Assembly: GCF_019710475.1 (NCBI RefSeq)
Contig: NZ_JAJFAX010000001.1
Span: 372,001 to 436,000, forward strand
DNA: 64,000 nt
Direction of reading: 5' to 3'
From: Glycomyces sp. TRM65418
GTDB lineage: Bacteria > Actinomycetota > Actinomycetes > Mycobacteriales > Micromonosporaceae
Positions 8,259 through 15,165 of this stretch are shown piece after piece. The first letter of the stretch is position 1. Every line of letters begins with the position of its first letter. Both the position numbers and the translations under genes were made by a program. The notes below the pieces were generated by a model. The model did not search any database, was not told the DNA's origin, and was given only the letters and a program-made list of their open reading frames with translations.

Positions 8259-8396
8259 GGCAGTCCTTTCGTCCGGCGTCAATGCAATCAGAGCGAGGCG
8301 AGGGCGTCCTCGTTTCGCGCAGGACTCGACGGCGCGAAGTCGCTCGGAGCCCGGGCGGCCGCGTTCAGGTGCTCGGCGATCGGCTTCGCCCTCCGG

Positions 8397-8443
8397 TTGC
8401 GGTGGGCCCTCGGCCCTAATATACTCGTCACACAAGTTTATTA
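8397..8443 (+). promoter_or_regulatory. Promoter with overlapping near-palindromic operator for the HAD-GH13 gene
   Basis: A -35-like TTGCGG (8397-8402), a 17-nt spacer and a -10 TATACT (8420-8425) lie 33 bp before the ATG. A 27-bp near-palindrome (8417-8443, arms of 12 with 10 matching pairs, spacer CAC) covers the -10 box and the start site. That is the position of a repressor operator, and the pattern suits a TetR or MarR protein. Confidence 0.55.
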
Positions 8444-8457
8444 GAGGCGGGTGCATC

Positions 8458-10644
8458 ATGAGGAACTTCGACACGATCAGAGCCGTCCTGTTCGACATGG
8501 ACGGCACGTTGGTGGAGTCCGACGCGGCCGTCGAGCGGGCATGGGAGGCCTGGGCCGTCGAGTACAGCGTCGAGCCGTCCGCCGCGCTCGCCATCGCGCA
8601 CGGCGCGCCGGCCCCCGACACCGTGGCGAAGCTCCGCGCCGACCTGGATCCGGCCGACGTCGCCGCCGCCGCGGCGCGACAGCTCGAACTGCAGTACGAC
8701 GACCTCGCGGACGTGACGGCCACGCCCGGCGCGCACCGGCTGATCGGCGTCCTGGACCGACTCGACCTGCCGTGGGCCGTGGTCACCAGCGCCGACGGCC
8801 GTCTCGCTCGCGCCCGCCTGGCCGCCGCGGGCATCACACCGCCGCTGCTGCTCACGGTCGAAGACGTCACCCGCGGCAAACCCGATCCCGAGGGCTACCT
8901 TCTGGCCGCCGACCGGCTCGGCGTCGACCCGGCGGACTGCCTCGTCGTGGAGGACTCCGAACCCGGTCTCGCAGCCGGACGAGCGGCCGGCGCGACCACC
9001 GCCTCGCTGCGCGGCCTCGACGCCGACCTCATCCTGACCGACCTGGGCCGGCTGGCCCGGCTGCTGCGGCGACACCACGATCCGTCCGGGTGGTGGCAGG
9101 ACGCGGCCGGGTACCAGGTCTACCTCCCGTCCTTCGCCGACAGCGACGGCGACGGCTGGGGCGACCTGCCCGGCGTCGCAGCGCACCTCGATCACATCGC
9201 CGCCCTCGGCGTCGACATGCTGTGGCTGACGCCGTTCTTCGCCTCGCCCATGCGCGACCACGGCTACGACGTCAGCGACTACCTCGCCGTCGACCCGAGC
9301 TTCGGCGGCGAGCAGGCCCTCGACGACCTGATCGCCGCCGCGCACCGGCGGGGCCTGCGCGTCATCGGCGACCTCGTCGTCAACCACACCAGTGACCGGC
9401 ACCGGTGGTTCCGGGAAGCGGCGGCGAGCCGCGAGAGCCGCTACCGCGACCACTACATCTGGCGCGACCCCGCACCCGGCGGCGGCCCGCCGAACAACTG
9501 GCTCTCGCACTTCGGCGGCCCGGCATGGACCTACAGCGAGGCGACCGGCCAGTACCATCTGCACCTGTTCAAGGCCGAGCAGCCGGACCTCAACTGGCGC
9601 AATCCCGCCGTCGCCGAGGCGATCGACGCGGTCATCGAGCACTGGCTCGATCGCGGCCTCGACGGCTTCCGCATCGACACCGCCGCGTACCTGGTCAAGC
9701 ATCCCGACCTGCCGAGCAATCCCCTTCTGCCGCCGGGCGAGCGGTATCTCAGCGGCACCGTGGCCGCGGACTGGGCCCTGCAGGACCACCGGTACGACAT
9801 CCACCAGCCCGACGTCCACGCCGTTCACGAGCGCTGGCGTCGCGTCGCCGATCGGCACGGCGCGCTGCTGGTCGGCGAGATCTACGAGACCGACCCGGCC
9901 GCTCTGACGGCTTACCTCGCCGCCGATCGGCTGCATTCGGCGTTCTGGTTCGGACTGCTCACCGGCGAGTTCGATCCCGCCGCCACCCCGGCCGAACTGC
10001 TGGCAGCCGCGCAGACGTCACCGGGGCTGTCATGGGCGCAGGGGAACCACGACTGCCGTCGCGCCGCCACCAGATTCGGGGCCCGCCGATCGCTGGCCCT
10101 CCATGCGATGACGGCGTTCCTGCCCGGCCTCACCTGGATCTACCAGGGCGAAGAACTCGGACTCGAGGACGGCGTCGTGCCTCCCGAACGAGCCGCCGAC
10201 CCGTTGGCGACGGCGCACCCCGAATCGAGTCGCGACAGCGCCCGCACGCCGATGCCCTGGGACGCCGGGCCGGGACTCGGATTCACCACGGGAGAGCCGT
10301 GGCTGCCGCTCGGAGGGCGAACCGAAGCCGATACCGTCGCGAGCCAGGAAGAGGACCCGAACTCGCCGCTGCGGACCATGCGACGGCTCATGCGCGTGCG
10401 CCACGCCGTCCTCGACGATCTGCCGAAAGGGCTGGACGACTGGCAGGTCGACGACGGCGTGGCCGCTTTCCGTCGAGGATCCGTCCAGGTCTTCGCGAAC
10501 CTCGGAGCGACCGCCGTCGACGGCGTGGCCCCCGCAGGGCCCGTGGTGTTCGACAGCGACGACCACCGGGTCACTCCCGAAACCGCCTCCAGTGGACCGA
10601 TCCGGCTCGCCCCGGGCCAGGCCGTGGTCGCCTTCACGGCGTGA
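8458..10644 (+). CDS. Fusion of a HAD-family sugar phosphatase/mutase domain and a GH13 glycosidase
   Basis: 728 aa in two enzymes. Residues 5-205 form a HAD subfamily IA domain: 'FDMDGTL' (D13, D15), 'VVTSADG', 'GKPDPEGY' (K141) and 'VVEDSEPG', as in beta-phosphoglucomutase-like phosphatases. Residues 212-728 are a GH13 (beta/alpha)8 glycosidase: 'DHGYDVSDY', nucleophile D407 in 'GFRIDTAA', acid/base E474 in 'LVGEIYE', third acid D532 in 'GNHD', then a C-terminal beta domain. All catalytic residues of both parts are present. No signal peptide, so it is cytosolic. An oligo- or phospho-sugar may be hydrolysed and dephosphorylated in sequence. The join is continuous, in frame and without a linker. 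Confidence 0.9.
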   Translation: MRNFDTIRAVLFDMDGTLVESDAAVERAWEAWAVEYSVEPSAALAIAHGAPAPDTVAKLRADLDPADVAAAAARQLELQYDDLADVTATPGAHRLIGVLDRLDLPWAVVTSADGRLARARLAAAGITPPLLLTVEDVTRGKPDPEGYLLAADRLGVDPADCLVVEDSEPGLAAGRAAGATTASLRGLDADLILTDLGRLARLLRRHHDPSGWWQDAAGYQVYLPSFADSDGDGWGDLPGVAAHLDHIAALGVDMLWLTPFFASPMRDHGYDVSDYLAVDPSFGGEQALDDLIAAAHRRGLRVIGDLVVNHTSDRHRWFREAAASRESRYRDHYIWRDPAPGGGPPNNWLSHFGGPAWTYSEATGQYHLHLFKAEQPDLNWRNPAVAEAIDAVIEHWLDRGLDGFRIDTAAYLVKHPDLPSNPLLPPGERYLSGTVAADWALQDHRYDIHQPDVHAVHERWRRVADRHGALLVGEIYETDPAALTAYLAADRLHSAFWFGLLTGEFDPAATPAELLAAAQTSPGLSWAQGNHDCRRAATRFGARRSLALHAMTAFLPGLTWIYQGEELGLEDGVVPPERAADPLATAHPESSRDSARTPMPWDAGPGLGFTTGEPWLPLGGRTEADTVASQEEDPNSPLRTMRRLMRVRHAVLDDLPKGLDDWQVDDGVAAFRRGSVQVFANLGATAVDGVAPAGPVVFDSDDHRVTPETASSGPIRLAPGQAVVAFTA

Positions 10645-10727
10645 GCCGATCGCCGGGCGTGTCGCCGACCGAACGGCGGTGTGCTGACGAGGCGCAGCTG
10701 GTCGTGGCGCCGCCCAGCCGACATCAT

Positions 10728-10754
10728 TTGCCGGTTCGGCAAGAAAATTTGCCG
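10728..10754. repeat. Three alternating TTGCCG/CGGCAA half-sites
   Basis: TTGCCG (10728-10733), CGGCAA (10737-10742) and TTGCCG (10749-10754) form two overlapping inverted repeats downstream of the HAD-GH13 gene and upstream of the methyltransferase. They could be a weak terminator or a repressor site; there is no decisive evidence for either. Confidence 0.4.
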
Positions 10755-10865
10755 GGATCCGGTTGCAGCGGGGACGATGGCCGGACCGGGATCGGGCCTC
10801 GGCGCGCCGCGTGAGCGCCCGTCCCATTCCCGGTGCAGGCCTTCCGACGACCAGGGCAGGGATAC

Positions 10866-11471
10866 ATGGACGCACGATACTGGGACGAGCGATACGGCAG
10901 CCGCGATCAACTCTTCAGCGGCGCGCCCAACGGGGTGCTCGTCGCCGAGACCGCCGACCTGCCGCCGGGACGGGCACTCGATGTCGGCTGCGGCGAAGGC
11001 GGCGACGCGATCTGGCTGGCCCGGCGGGGGTGGCGGGTCACCGCCGTCGACCTCTCACAGGTCGCACTCCGACGCGCTGCCGCGGCAGGAGCGGACCTGG
11101 CCGACCGGGTGACCTGGACCCGAAGCGACCTCGCGGCCGCGCCGCCGCCGAAGCACGCGTTCGACCTGGTTTCCGCGCAGTACTTCCCGCTTCCGAAGCA
11201 GCCCGACCACGCCGCGCTGCGCGGCCTGCTGGACGCCGTCGCACCGGGCGGCACCGTGCTGATCGCGAGCCACGACCTCGCCGACCTCGGCCACCTCCGG
11301 GACGAAGGCGTCGACCTCGCCGACTTCTACCAGCCCGCCGACATCGCCGGTCTCCTCGGCGGCGACTGGGACGTGCTGGTCAATGAGACTCGCCCCCGAA
11401 CCCGCCCGGGACCGGAGGGGACGCGCCACACCCGCGACACCGTCCTGCGCGCTCGGCGCCACGACCGATAG
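10866..11471 (+). CDS. Class I SAM-dependent methyltransferase
   Basis: A 201-aa Rossmann-fold methyltransferase. 'YWDERYGS' at the N-terminus and 'ALDVGCGEGGDAIWLA' (motif I) bind SAM. 'VTAVDLSQ' ends with the acidic residue that holds the ribose, and 'FDLVSAQYFP' is the post-II region. It resembles TehB/thiopurine-type small-molecule methyltransferases, but the acceptor is unknown. The ATG at 10866 is chosen because GGG lies 4 nt upstream and family similarity begins here; an in-frame ATG at 10833 has no ribosome site. Confidence 0.87.
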   Translation: MDARYWDERYGSRDQLFSGAPNGVLVAETADLPPGRALDVGCGEGGDAIWLARRGWRVTAVDLSQVALRRAAAAGADLADRVTWTRSDLAAAPPPKHAFDLVSAQYFPLPKQPDHAALRGLLDAVAPGGTVLIASHDLADLGHLRDEGVDLADFYQPADIAGLLGGDWDVLVNETRPRTRPGPEGTRHTRDTVLRARRHDR

Positions 11472-11542
11472 CGGCGGTCTGCGGTCGGGTCGAAGCCGCG
11501 CGGAGATCGCATGCGGAGGCGTTCCCCGCGGTCGAGCGGCGT

Positions 11543-12139
11543 TCAGCCGCCGGTTTCGAGGTGCGCCAGGGCGCGTTCGGCGAAGGCGGTTCCCAGCGGG
11601 CACAGGGTCGACTGGTGCTCTTCCCCGCCGATGGTCGTGATCAGGATCGACTGGTCCGGACGGGTCGCGACGACGGTGAAGCAGATCGCCTGGAACTCTT
11701 CCTGGATGACGGTGTAGCCGTCGATCGCGGCGTCCGTGTCGCGGCCGTCCTCCCAGTCCTCTGCGACCGTCTCGGCGCTCTCCGAAAGGTGGACGACGAT
11801 GCCGGCGGAGACGCCGTCGCGGGTCTCCCAGTTGCAGCTCTTGCCGGAGTCGCCTTCGCTCGGTTCGGGATCGGTGAGGCCGAGGGCGAAGGCGTCCATG
11901 TCGTCGATCGCCGTGCAGGGATCCTCGGCCAGTTCCTCGAGCGTGACGGGCTCGGGCGTCGGCGTGGCGTCGGGCTCGGCGGATTCGCCCGAGGCGGAGG
12001 GCGCCCTCGAACCGCCAGCGGCCGGGTCCTCGTCGTCGGAGCCGCATCCGGTGATCGCCAGGCCGAGCAGGACCGCGGACGCGATGCCCGCCGCCCGCCG
12101 CAGTCCCCCGGTCTCCCGCCGTGCAGATGAAAGGCGCAT
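11543..12139 (-). CDS. DUF3558-like secreted lipoprotein
   Basis: A 198-aa lipoprotein. A basic n-region and hydrophobic stretch end in the lipobox 'LAITGC' (C32), followed by a Ser/Pro/Thr/Glu-rich tether (about 33-68). The globular domain 'EDPCTAIDDMD...KSCNWET' carries the two-Cys pattern and 'AICFTVVATRPD...STLCPLG' as in DUF3558 proteins of actinobacteria. Anchored to the outer face of the membrane; function unknown. It is monocistronic and convergent with the methyltransferase. Confidence 0.85.
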   Translation of the reverse strand: MRLSSARRETGGLRRAAGIASAVLLGLAITGCGSDDEDPAAGGSRAPSASGESAEPDATPTPEPVTLEELAEDPCTAIDDMDAFALGLTDPEPSEGDSGKSCNWETRDGVSAGIVVHLSESAETVAEDWEDGRDTDAAIDGYTVIQEEFQAICFTVVATRPDQSILITTIGGEEHQSTLCPLGTAFAERALAHLETGG

Positions 12140-12346
12140 GTCCGGAAGGTAGACCGGCCTCCTCGGGACCGGTCCCGGCGTGGCGGGGGCGTCAGCGCGA
12201 AGGCGTCTTCACCGGGACGTCCGGACGGCCGCCGCCGCGGGCCGGTCGGCCGCGTCCTCGCAGGCTGACGTCGGGGCTCGGATTCGGCGGCGAGTCGGTG
12301 ACGGAAGTGCCTGCGGCCCTGCTCATCAGAGCGCTACGGTGGGCCG

Positions 12347-13087
12347 ATGAACCGATTCGAAGGCAAGGTCGCCATCGTCACCGGCGGCGCCAAGGGCATC
12401 GGAGCGGCCTGCACCGCTCGTCTCGCGAGCGAGGGCGCGGCGGTGTACGTCGCCGACGTCGACGAGGAGGCGGGTGCGCGCATCGTCGAGGAGACCAAGG
12501 GCGAAGTCCACTTCAACCGATGCGACGCCTCCAGCGCCGCCGACTGGACGGCGGTGTCCTCGGCCGCGCTCGACGTCCACGGACGCATCGACGTCGTCGT
12601 CTCCAACGCCTTCGCCAGCGTTCCCGGCGCCCCCCACGAACTGTCCGAAGCGGACTGGGACCGGACGGTGGACGTGACGCTGAAGGCTACCTACCTCGGC
12701 GTCAAGGCCTGCATCGAGCCGCTGCGGGCCGCGCGCGGCGCGGTCGTGGCGGTCTCCTCCGTCCACGCCCACCGCTCGCATCCCGGTTACACCGCCTACG
12801 CCGCCGCCAAGGGCGGGCTCAGCGCGCTCATCCGGCAGCTCGCCGTCGAGTACGCCCCCGAGGTCCGGTGCAACTCGGTCGCGCCCGGCCCCATTCTCAC
12901 CACGCACTGGGCAGGCACCTCCGAGGAGGAGATCGCCCGCGCCGGCGGCACCACCCTCGTCGGCCGCGTGGGCCGCCCCGAAGAGGTCGGCGCCGCCGTC
13001 GCCTTCCTCGCCTCCGAGGAGGCGAGCTATGTGACCGGCGCCGAACTGCCGGTCGACGGCGGGTGGCTCGCCTTCAAGCCCGAGTGA
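12347..13087 (+). CDS. Short-chain dehydrogenase/reductase
   Basis: A 246-aa classical SDR. 'VTGGAKGIG' (residues about 11-19) is the TGxxxGxG cofactor loop, 'YVADVDEE' with its Asp suggests NAD(H), and 'VSNAFAS' replaces the NNAG motif. 'AVSSVHAHRSHPGYTAYAAAKGG' spans the Ser and the YxxxK catalytic pair. 'YVTGAELPVDGGW' is the usual C-terminal signature. The substrate cannot be predicted; it has no operon partner. Confidence 0.92.
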   Translation: MNRFEGKVAIVTGGAKGIGAACTARLASEGAAVYVADVDEEAGARIVEETKGEVHFNRCDASSAADWTAVSSAALDVHGRIDVVVSNAFASVPGAPHELSEADWDRTVDVTLKATYLGVKACIEPLRAARGAVVAVSSVHAHRSHPGYTAYAAAKGGLSALIRQLAVEYAPEVRCNSVAPGPILTTHWAGTSEEEIARAGGTTLVGRVGRPEEVGAAVAFLASEEASYVTGAELPVDGGWLAFKPE

Positions 13088-13091
13088 GGCA

Positions 13092-13113
13092 CGGGCGCGC
13101 CGCCGCGCGCCCG
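13092..13113. terminator. Hairpin between convergent SDR and small membrane protein genes
   Basis: A 9-bp stem (13092-13100 with 13105-13113) and a 4-nt loop lie 4 bp after the SDR stop and just after the minus-strand small gene. It can act bidirectionally. Confidence 0.6.
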
Positions 13114-13115
13114 GT

Positions 13116-13274
13116 TCAGCGGCGGCCGATGGCGAAGCCGATGAGCAGCCATCCGGCGGCCGCGGCGAGGCCGATGACGACGGCCATCGCGATGCGGTCG
13201 AGCATGACGTAGAAGCCGATGCCGAAGACGAGCGCCATGATGACGGCGCCGCCGAAGCGGACGGTGTTGGACAT
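13116..13274 (-). CDS. Small double-TM membrane protein (52 aa)
   Basis: 52 aa, starting from the ATG at 13274 with AAAGGCAGG upstream. Two hydrophobic helices ('FGGAVIMALVFGIGFYVML', 'MAVVIGLAAAAGWLLIGFAI') are separated by a short 'DR' turn, with a basic C-terminus 'GRR'. I do not recognise the family. It lies directly downstream of the Cys-rich secreted precursor on the same strand, past a 24-bp hairpin, so it could be a read-through partner such as an immunity protein. That role is inference from position only. Confidence 0.7.
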   Translation of the reverse strand: MSNTVRFGGAVIMALVFGIGFYVMLDRIAMAVVIGLAAAAGWLLIGFAIGRR

Positions 13275-13307
13275 GGGTACCTGCCTTTCACTGGTGTGGA
13301 AGCGGTT

Positions 13308-13366
13308 GCGCACGCCCGGCGCGCCGAACGGGGTCCCCCGTTCCGTTCGGCGCGCCGGGCGTGCGC
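13308..13366 (-). terminator. Exceptionally long perfect hairpin terminator
   Basis: A perfect 24-bp stem (13308-13331 with 13343-13366) and an 11-nt loop start 6 bp after the stop of the halocin-like precursor. There is no long U-tract. It separates that gene from the 52-aa membrane protein and would cut or attenuate transcription into it. Confidence 0.85.
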
Positions 13367-13372
13367 GGCGAA

Positions 13373-14113
13373 TCACCCGCAGATGGCCTCAGTGGCGGCC
13401 TGGCATCCCAGGAAGGCGATCAGGGAGCACACGGTGGCGCAGCCCAGTCCGCCCGGTCCCGAGACGAGTCCGAGGGCGATGCAGGCGCCGTAGCAGCCGG
13501 CGCCCCCGCCTGTCGCGCAGAGTGCCCCGACGGCCCATTCGCACACCCCCTGCTGCGACATGTCGTCGCCGGCGGCCAAGGCCTCGGCCGCCTCCTTGCA
13601 CTCGGCGTCGGCCGTACCGCTGTCGGCGGCCGCGGTCATCTCGCGGTATTCCGGAGCGGCGGTCAGCTCGCCGTCGGACCCGATGGTGCCCTCGTAGACC
13701 GCATCGCCTTGGTCGAGCACCGTGATGTCCACGGCGTGGGGGTCGGCCCCGCGGCCGACCGTGGGAGTGAAGACCATGGTGCGGTCCCACAGGACCTGGT
13801 CGTCGGCGAGGTCGACGAAGTAGAGGCTCACCCGGGAGTGCTCGGGGTCCAGCGAGTTCACGGCCACGCTGGCGTAGTCGCCCTTGACGTTGACGATCGC
13901 CTCGTCGAAGTCGAACGGCGCGTCGGCCGACTCGTCCTGTTGCGCGAACGCCGCCGAGTCGGCGACCACGGCCTTCGCTTCGGTCTGCTGCTGCGAGGTG
14001 CCGGTGGAGTCCGGCGGATCGGGAGTTTGCGGCGCCGGGGGCCCCGCCTGGGCCGACGCTCCGATGCCGAGGAGCGCGACCAGCGCGGTGACGCACAATA
14101 GCAGTCGCTTCAT
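13373..14113 (-). CDS. Secreted precursor with Cys-rich C-terminal halocin-C8-like peptide domain
   Basis: 246 aa with a clear Sec signal peptide (1-23, cleavage after 'ASAQA'). A Pro/Gln-rich and acidic pro-region with predicted beta content (about 24-165) follows, then a C-terminal domain with nine cysteines at 172, 191, 199, 207, 211, 225, 229, 237 and 245. The last eight have the mirror-symmetric spacing C7C7C3C13C3C7C7C in a hydrophobic Gly/Ala-rich helical sequence. This resembles the peptide region of halocin C8 and its actinobacterial relatives, which are antimicrobial peptides released from a larger precursor. AAGGAGA lies 8 nt before the ATG. The antimicrobial role is inference. Confidence 0.82.
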   Translation of the reverse strand: MKRLLLCVTALVALLGIGASAQAGPPAPQTPDPPDSTGTSQQQTEAKAVVADSAAFAQQDESADAPFDFDEAIVNVKGDYASVAVNSLDPEHSRVSLYFVDLADDQVLWDRTMVFTPTVGRGADPHAVDITVLDQGDAVYEGTIGSDGELTAAPEYREMTAAADSGTADAECKEAAEALAAGDDMSQQGVCEWAVGALCATGGGAGCYGACIALGLVSGPGGLGCATVCSLIAFLGCQAATEAICG

Positions 14114-14716
14114 ACGGTGTTTCTCCTTGCTCTGGGCAGAGATGGCAGAGGCGGCAGTCTTCTCATGTAGACAGTCGACTGGTGAGGGTCATCCGCCTCC
14201 CTACCGTCGTACCATCTCTGGCAAAAGCACACAAGACAGACAAGTGTGCCATTTTGATTCCCGTTCGGTCCCAAGGCGATCGAGCGATTTCCCCAATGGT
14301 GCGATCGGGACGCGTTCGACGGTTGCATCCATAGAGGCCTGTTGTCGGCGTCCGGGGCGCGGCGGGCGAATGCGATGCGCGTCGCCTCGCCGAGCGGCCC
14401 GGACGCCTGTGGCGGAGGGGGCCCGTGAGGCCTCCGATCACGAAGTGCCCGGGGAGGTCACGCGATCGTCGCGAGGTCGCCGCGGCGCGCGCGCAGGAGC
14501 CGCCCATGCCGAAAGCCTCCGCGCCGCGCTCGCCTTCGGCTCACCGACCGCGATGCCGCGGTCTCATGGGCTCGACGGAGCGGGAAGGGAGGCCGGAGGT
14601 CTCAGGCGGTGCGTCGGGGACCGCGGGACGGAGGTGGGCGGGCGTGATCACGCCCGCCCACTTCGCCGACGCCGGTCGAACGGCTCCGATGCGGAGCGGA
14701 CCGGCGGTTCAGAGGA
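14114..14716. other. 600-bp intergenic region upstream of the Cys-rich precursor
   Basis: No supported gene. It holds the leader of the precursor gene, with a 9-bp inverted repeat CAGAGATGG (14137-14145) / CCATCTCTG (14212-14220) and the palindrome CAGTCGACTG (14172-14181), both possible regulator sites. The stretch 14161-14300 is visibly richer in A+T than its surroundings. A terminator at 14634-14661 closes the region. Confidence 0.6.
14634..14661 (-). terminator. Terminator of the 54-aa membrane protein gene
   Basis: A 28-bp perfect palindrome (14634-14661, centre GTGATCAC) forms a 13-bp stem with a minimal loop, about 55 bp beyond the small gene's stop. Confidence 0.6.
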
Positions 14717-14881
14717 TCAGAATCCGGCGTCGATCGTCGGCGCCGCGAACGCCGTCAGGGCGAAAGCGGCCGCCAAGAGCGCGATGCCGACGCCGCGGGT
14801 GCGGCGGGACGGCAGGGGTAGCGCGGCGACGACCAGCAGGATGATCGCGATCAGGTAGAACACGGCTTGGAATGTGGCCAT
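14717..14881 (-). CDS. Small double-TM membrane protein (54 aa)
   Basis: 54 aa, starting from the ATG at 14881 with GGAGAG 6 nt upstream, which decides against the longer in-frame reading. Two membrane helices ('AVFYLIAIILLVVAALPL' and 'GIALLAAAFALTAFAAPTI') are joined by a basic 'SRRTRG' loop. This layout resembles a widespread uncharacterised family of about 55-aa actinobacterial proteins; no function is known. Monocistronic. Confidence 0.75.
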   Translation of the reverse strand: MATFQAVFYLIAIILLVVAALPLPSRRTRGVGIALLAAAFALTAFAAPTIDAGF

Positions 14882-15119
14882 GGTGGACTCTCCAGGAGTG
14901 GGCGAAGGGCGGTGTGCGGTCCGCCGCGTCGGTTGCACGGCGAACATCGACTTGCTTCAATGATACGACCAAAATGGATAGAAGTCCACCGATTCGTGCG
15001 ATCTCGGCCCGCTTTCGGCGATCTCGCCGCACCCGGCCGGCCGCGTCGCCGATTCGCCGGAGCGGACGTCGCGGTCCCGGCGTCGACTGCGGGCCCCGAA
15101 CCGCTGGGCGGCCCGCATC

Positions 15120-15159
15120 GCCGAGGGGGGGCCGGGTGTTCGCCCGGCCCGCCCTCGGC
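15120..15159 (-). terminator. Terminator of the GH42 gene
   Basis: A stem of 16 pairs with one mismatch (15120-15136 with 15143-15159) and a 6-nt TGTTCG loop lie just past the GH42 stop on the minus strand. Confidence 0.75.
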
Positions 15160-15165
15160 TCGGGT

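Noticed and set aside
8259-8879. N-terminal extension of the EHN epoxide hydrolase to 8879
   Set aside because: It overlaps the HAD-GH13 gene and promoter and has no conserved motif; AAAGGA supports the ATG at 8258.
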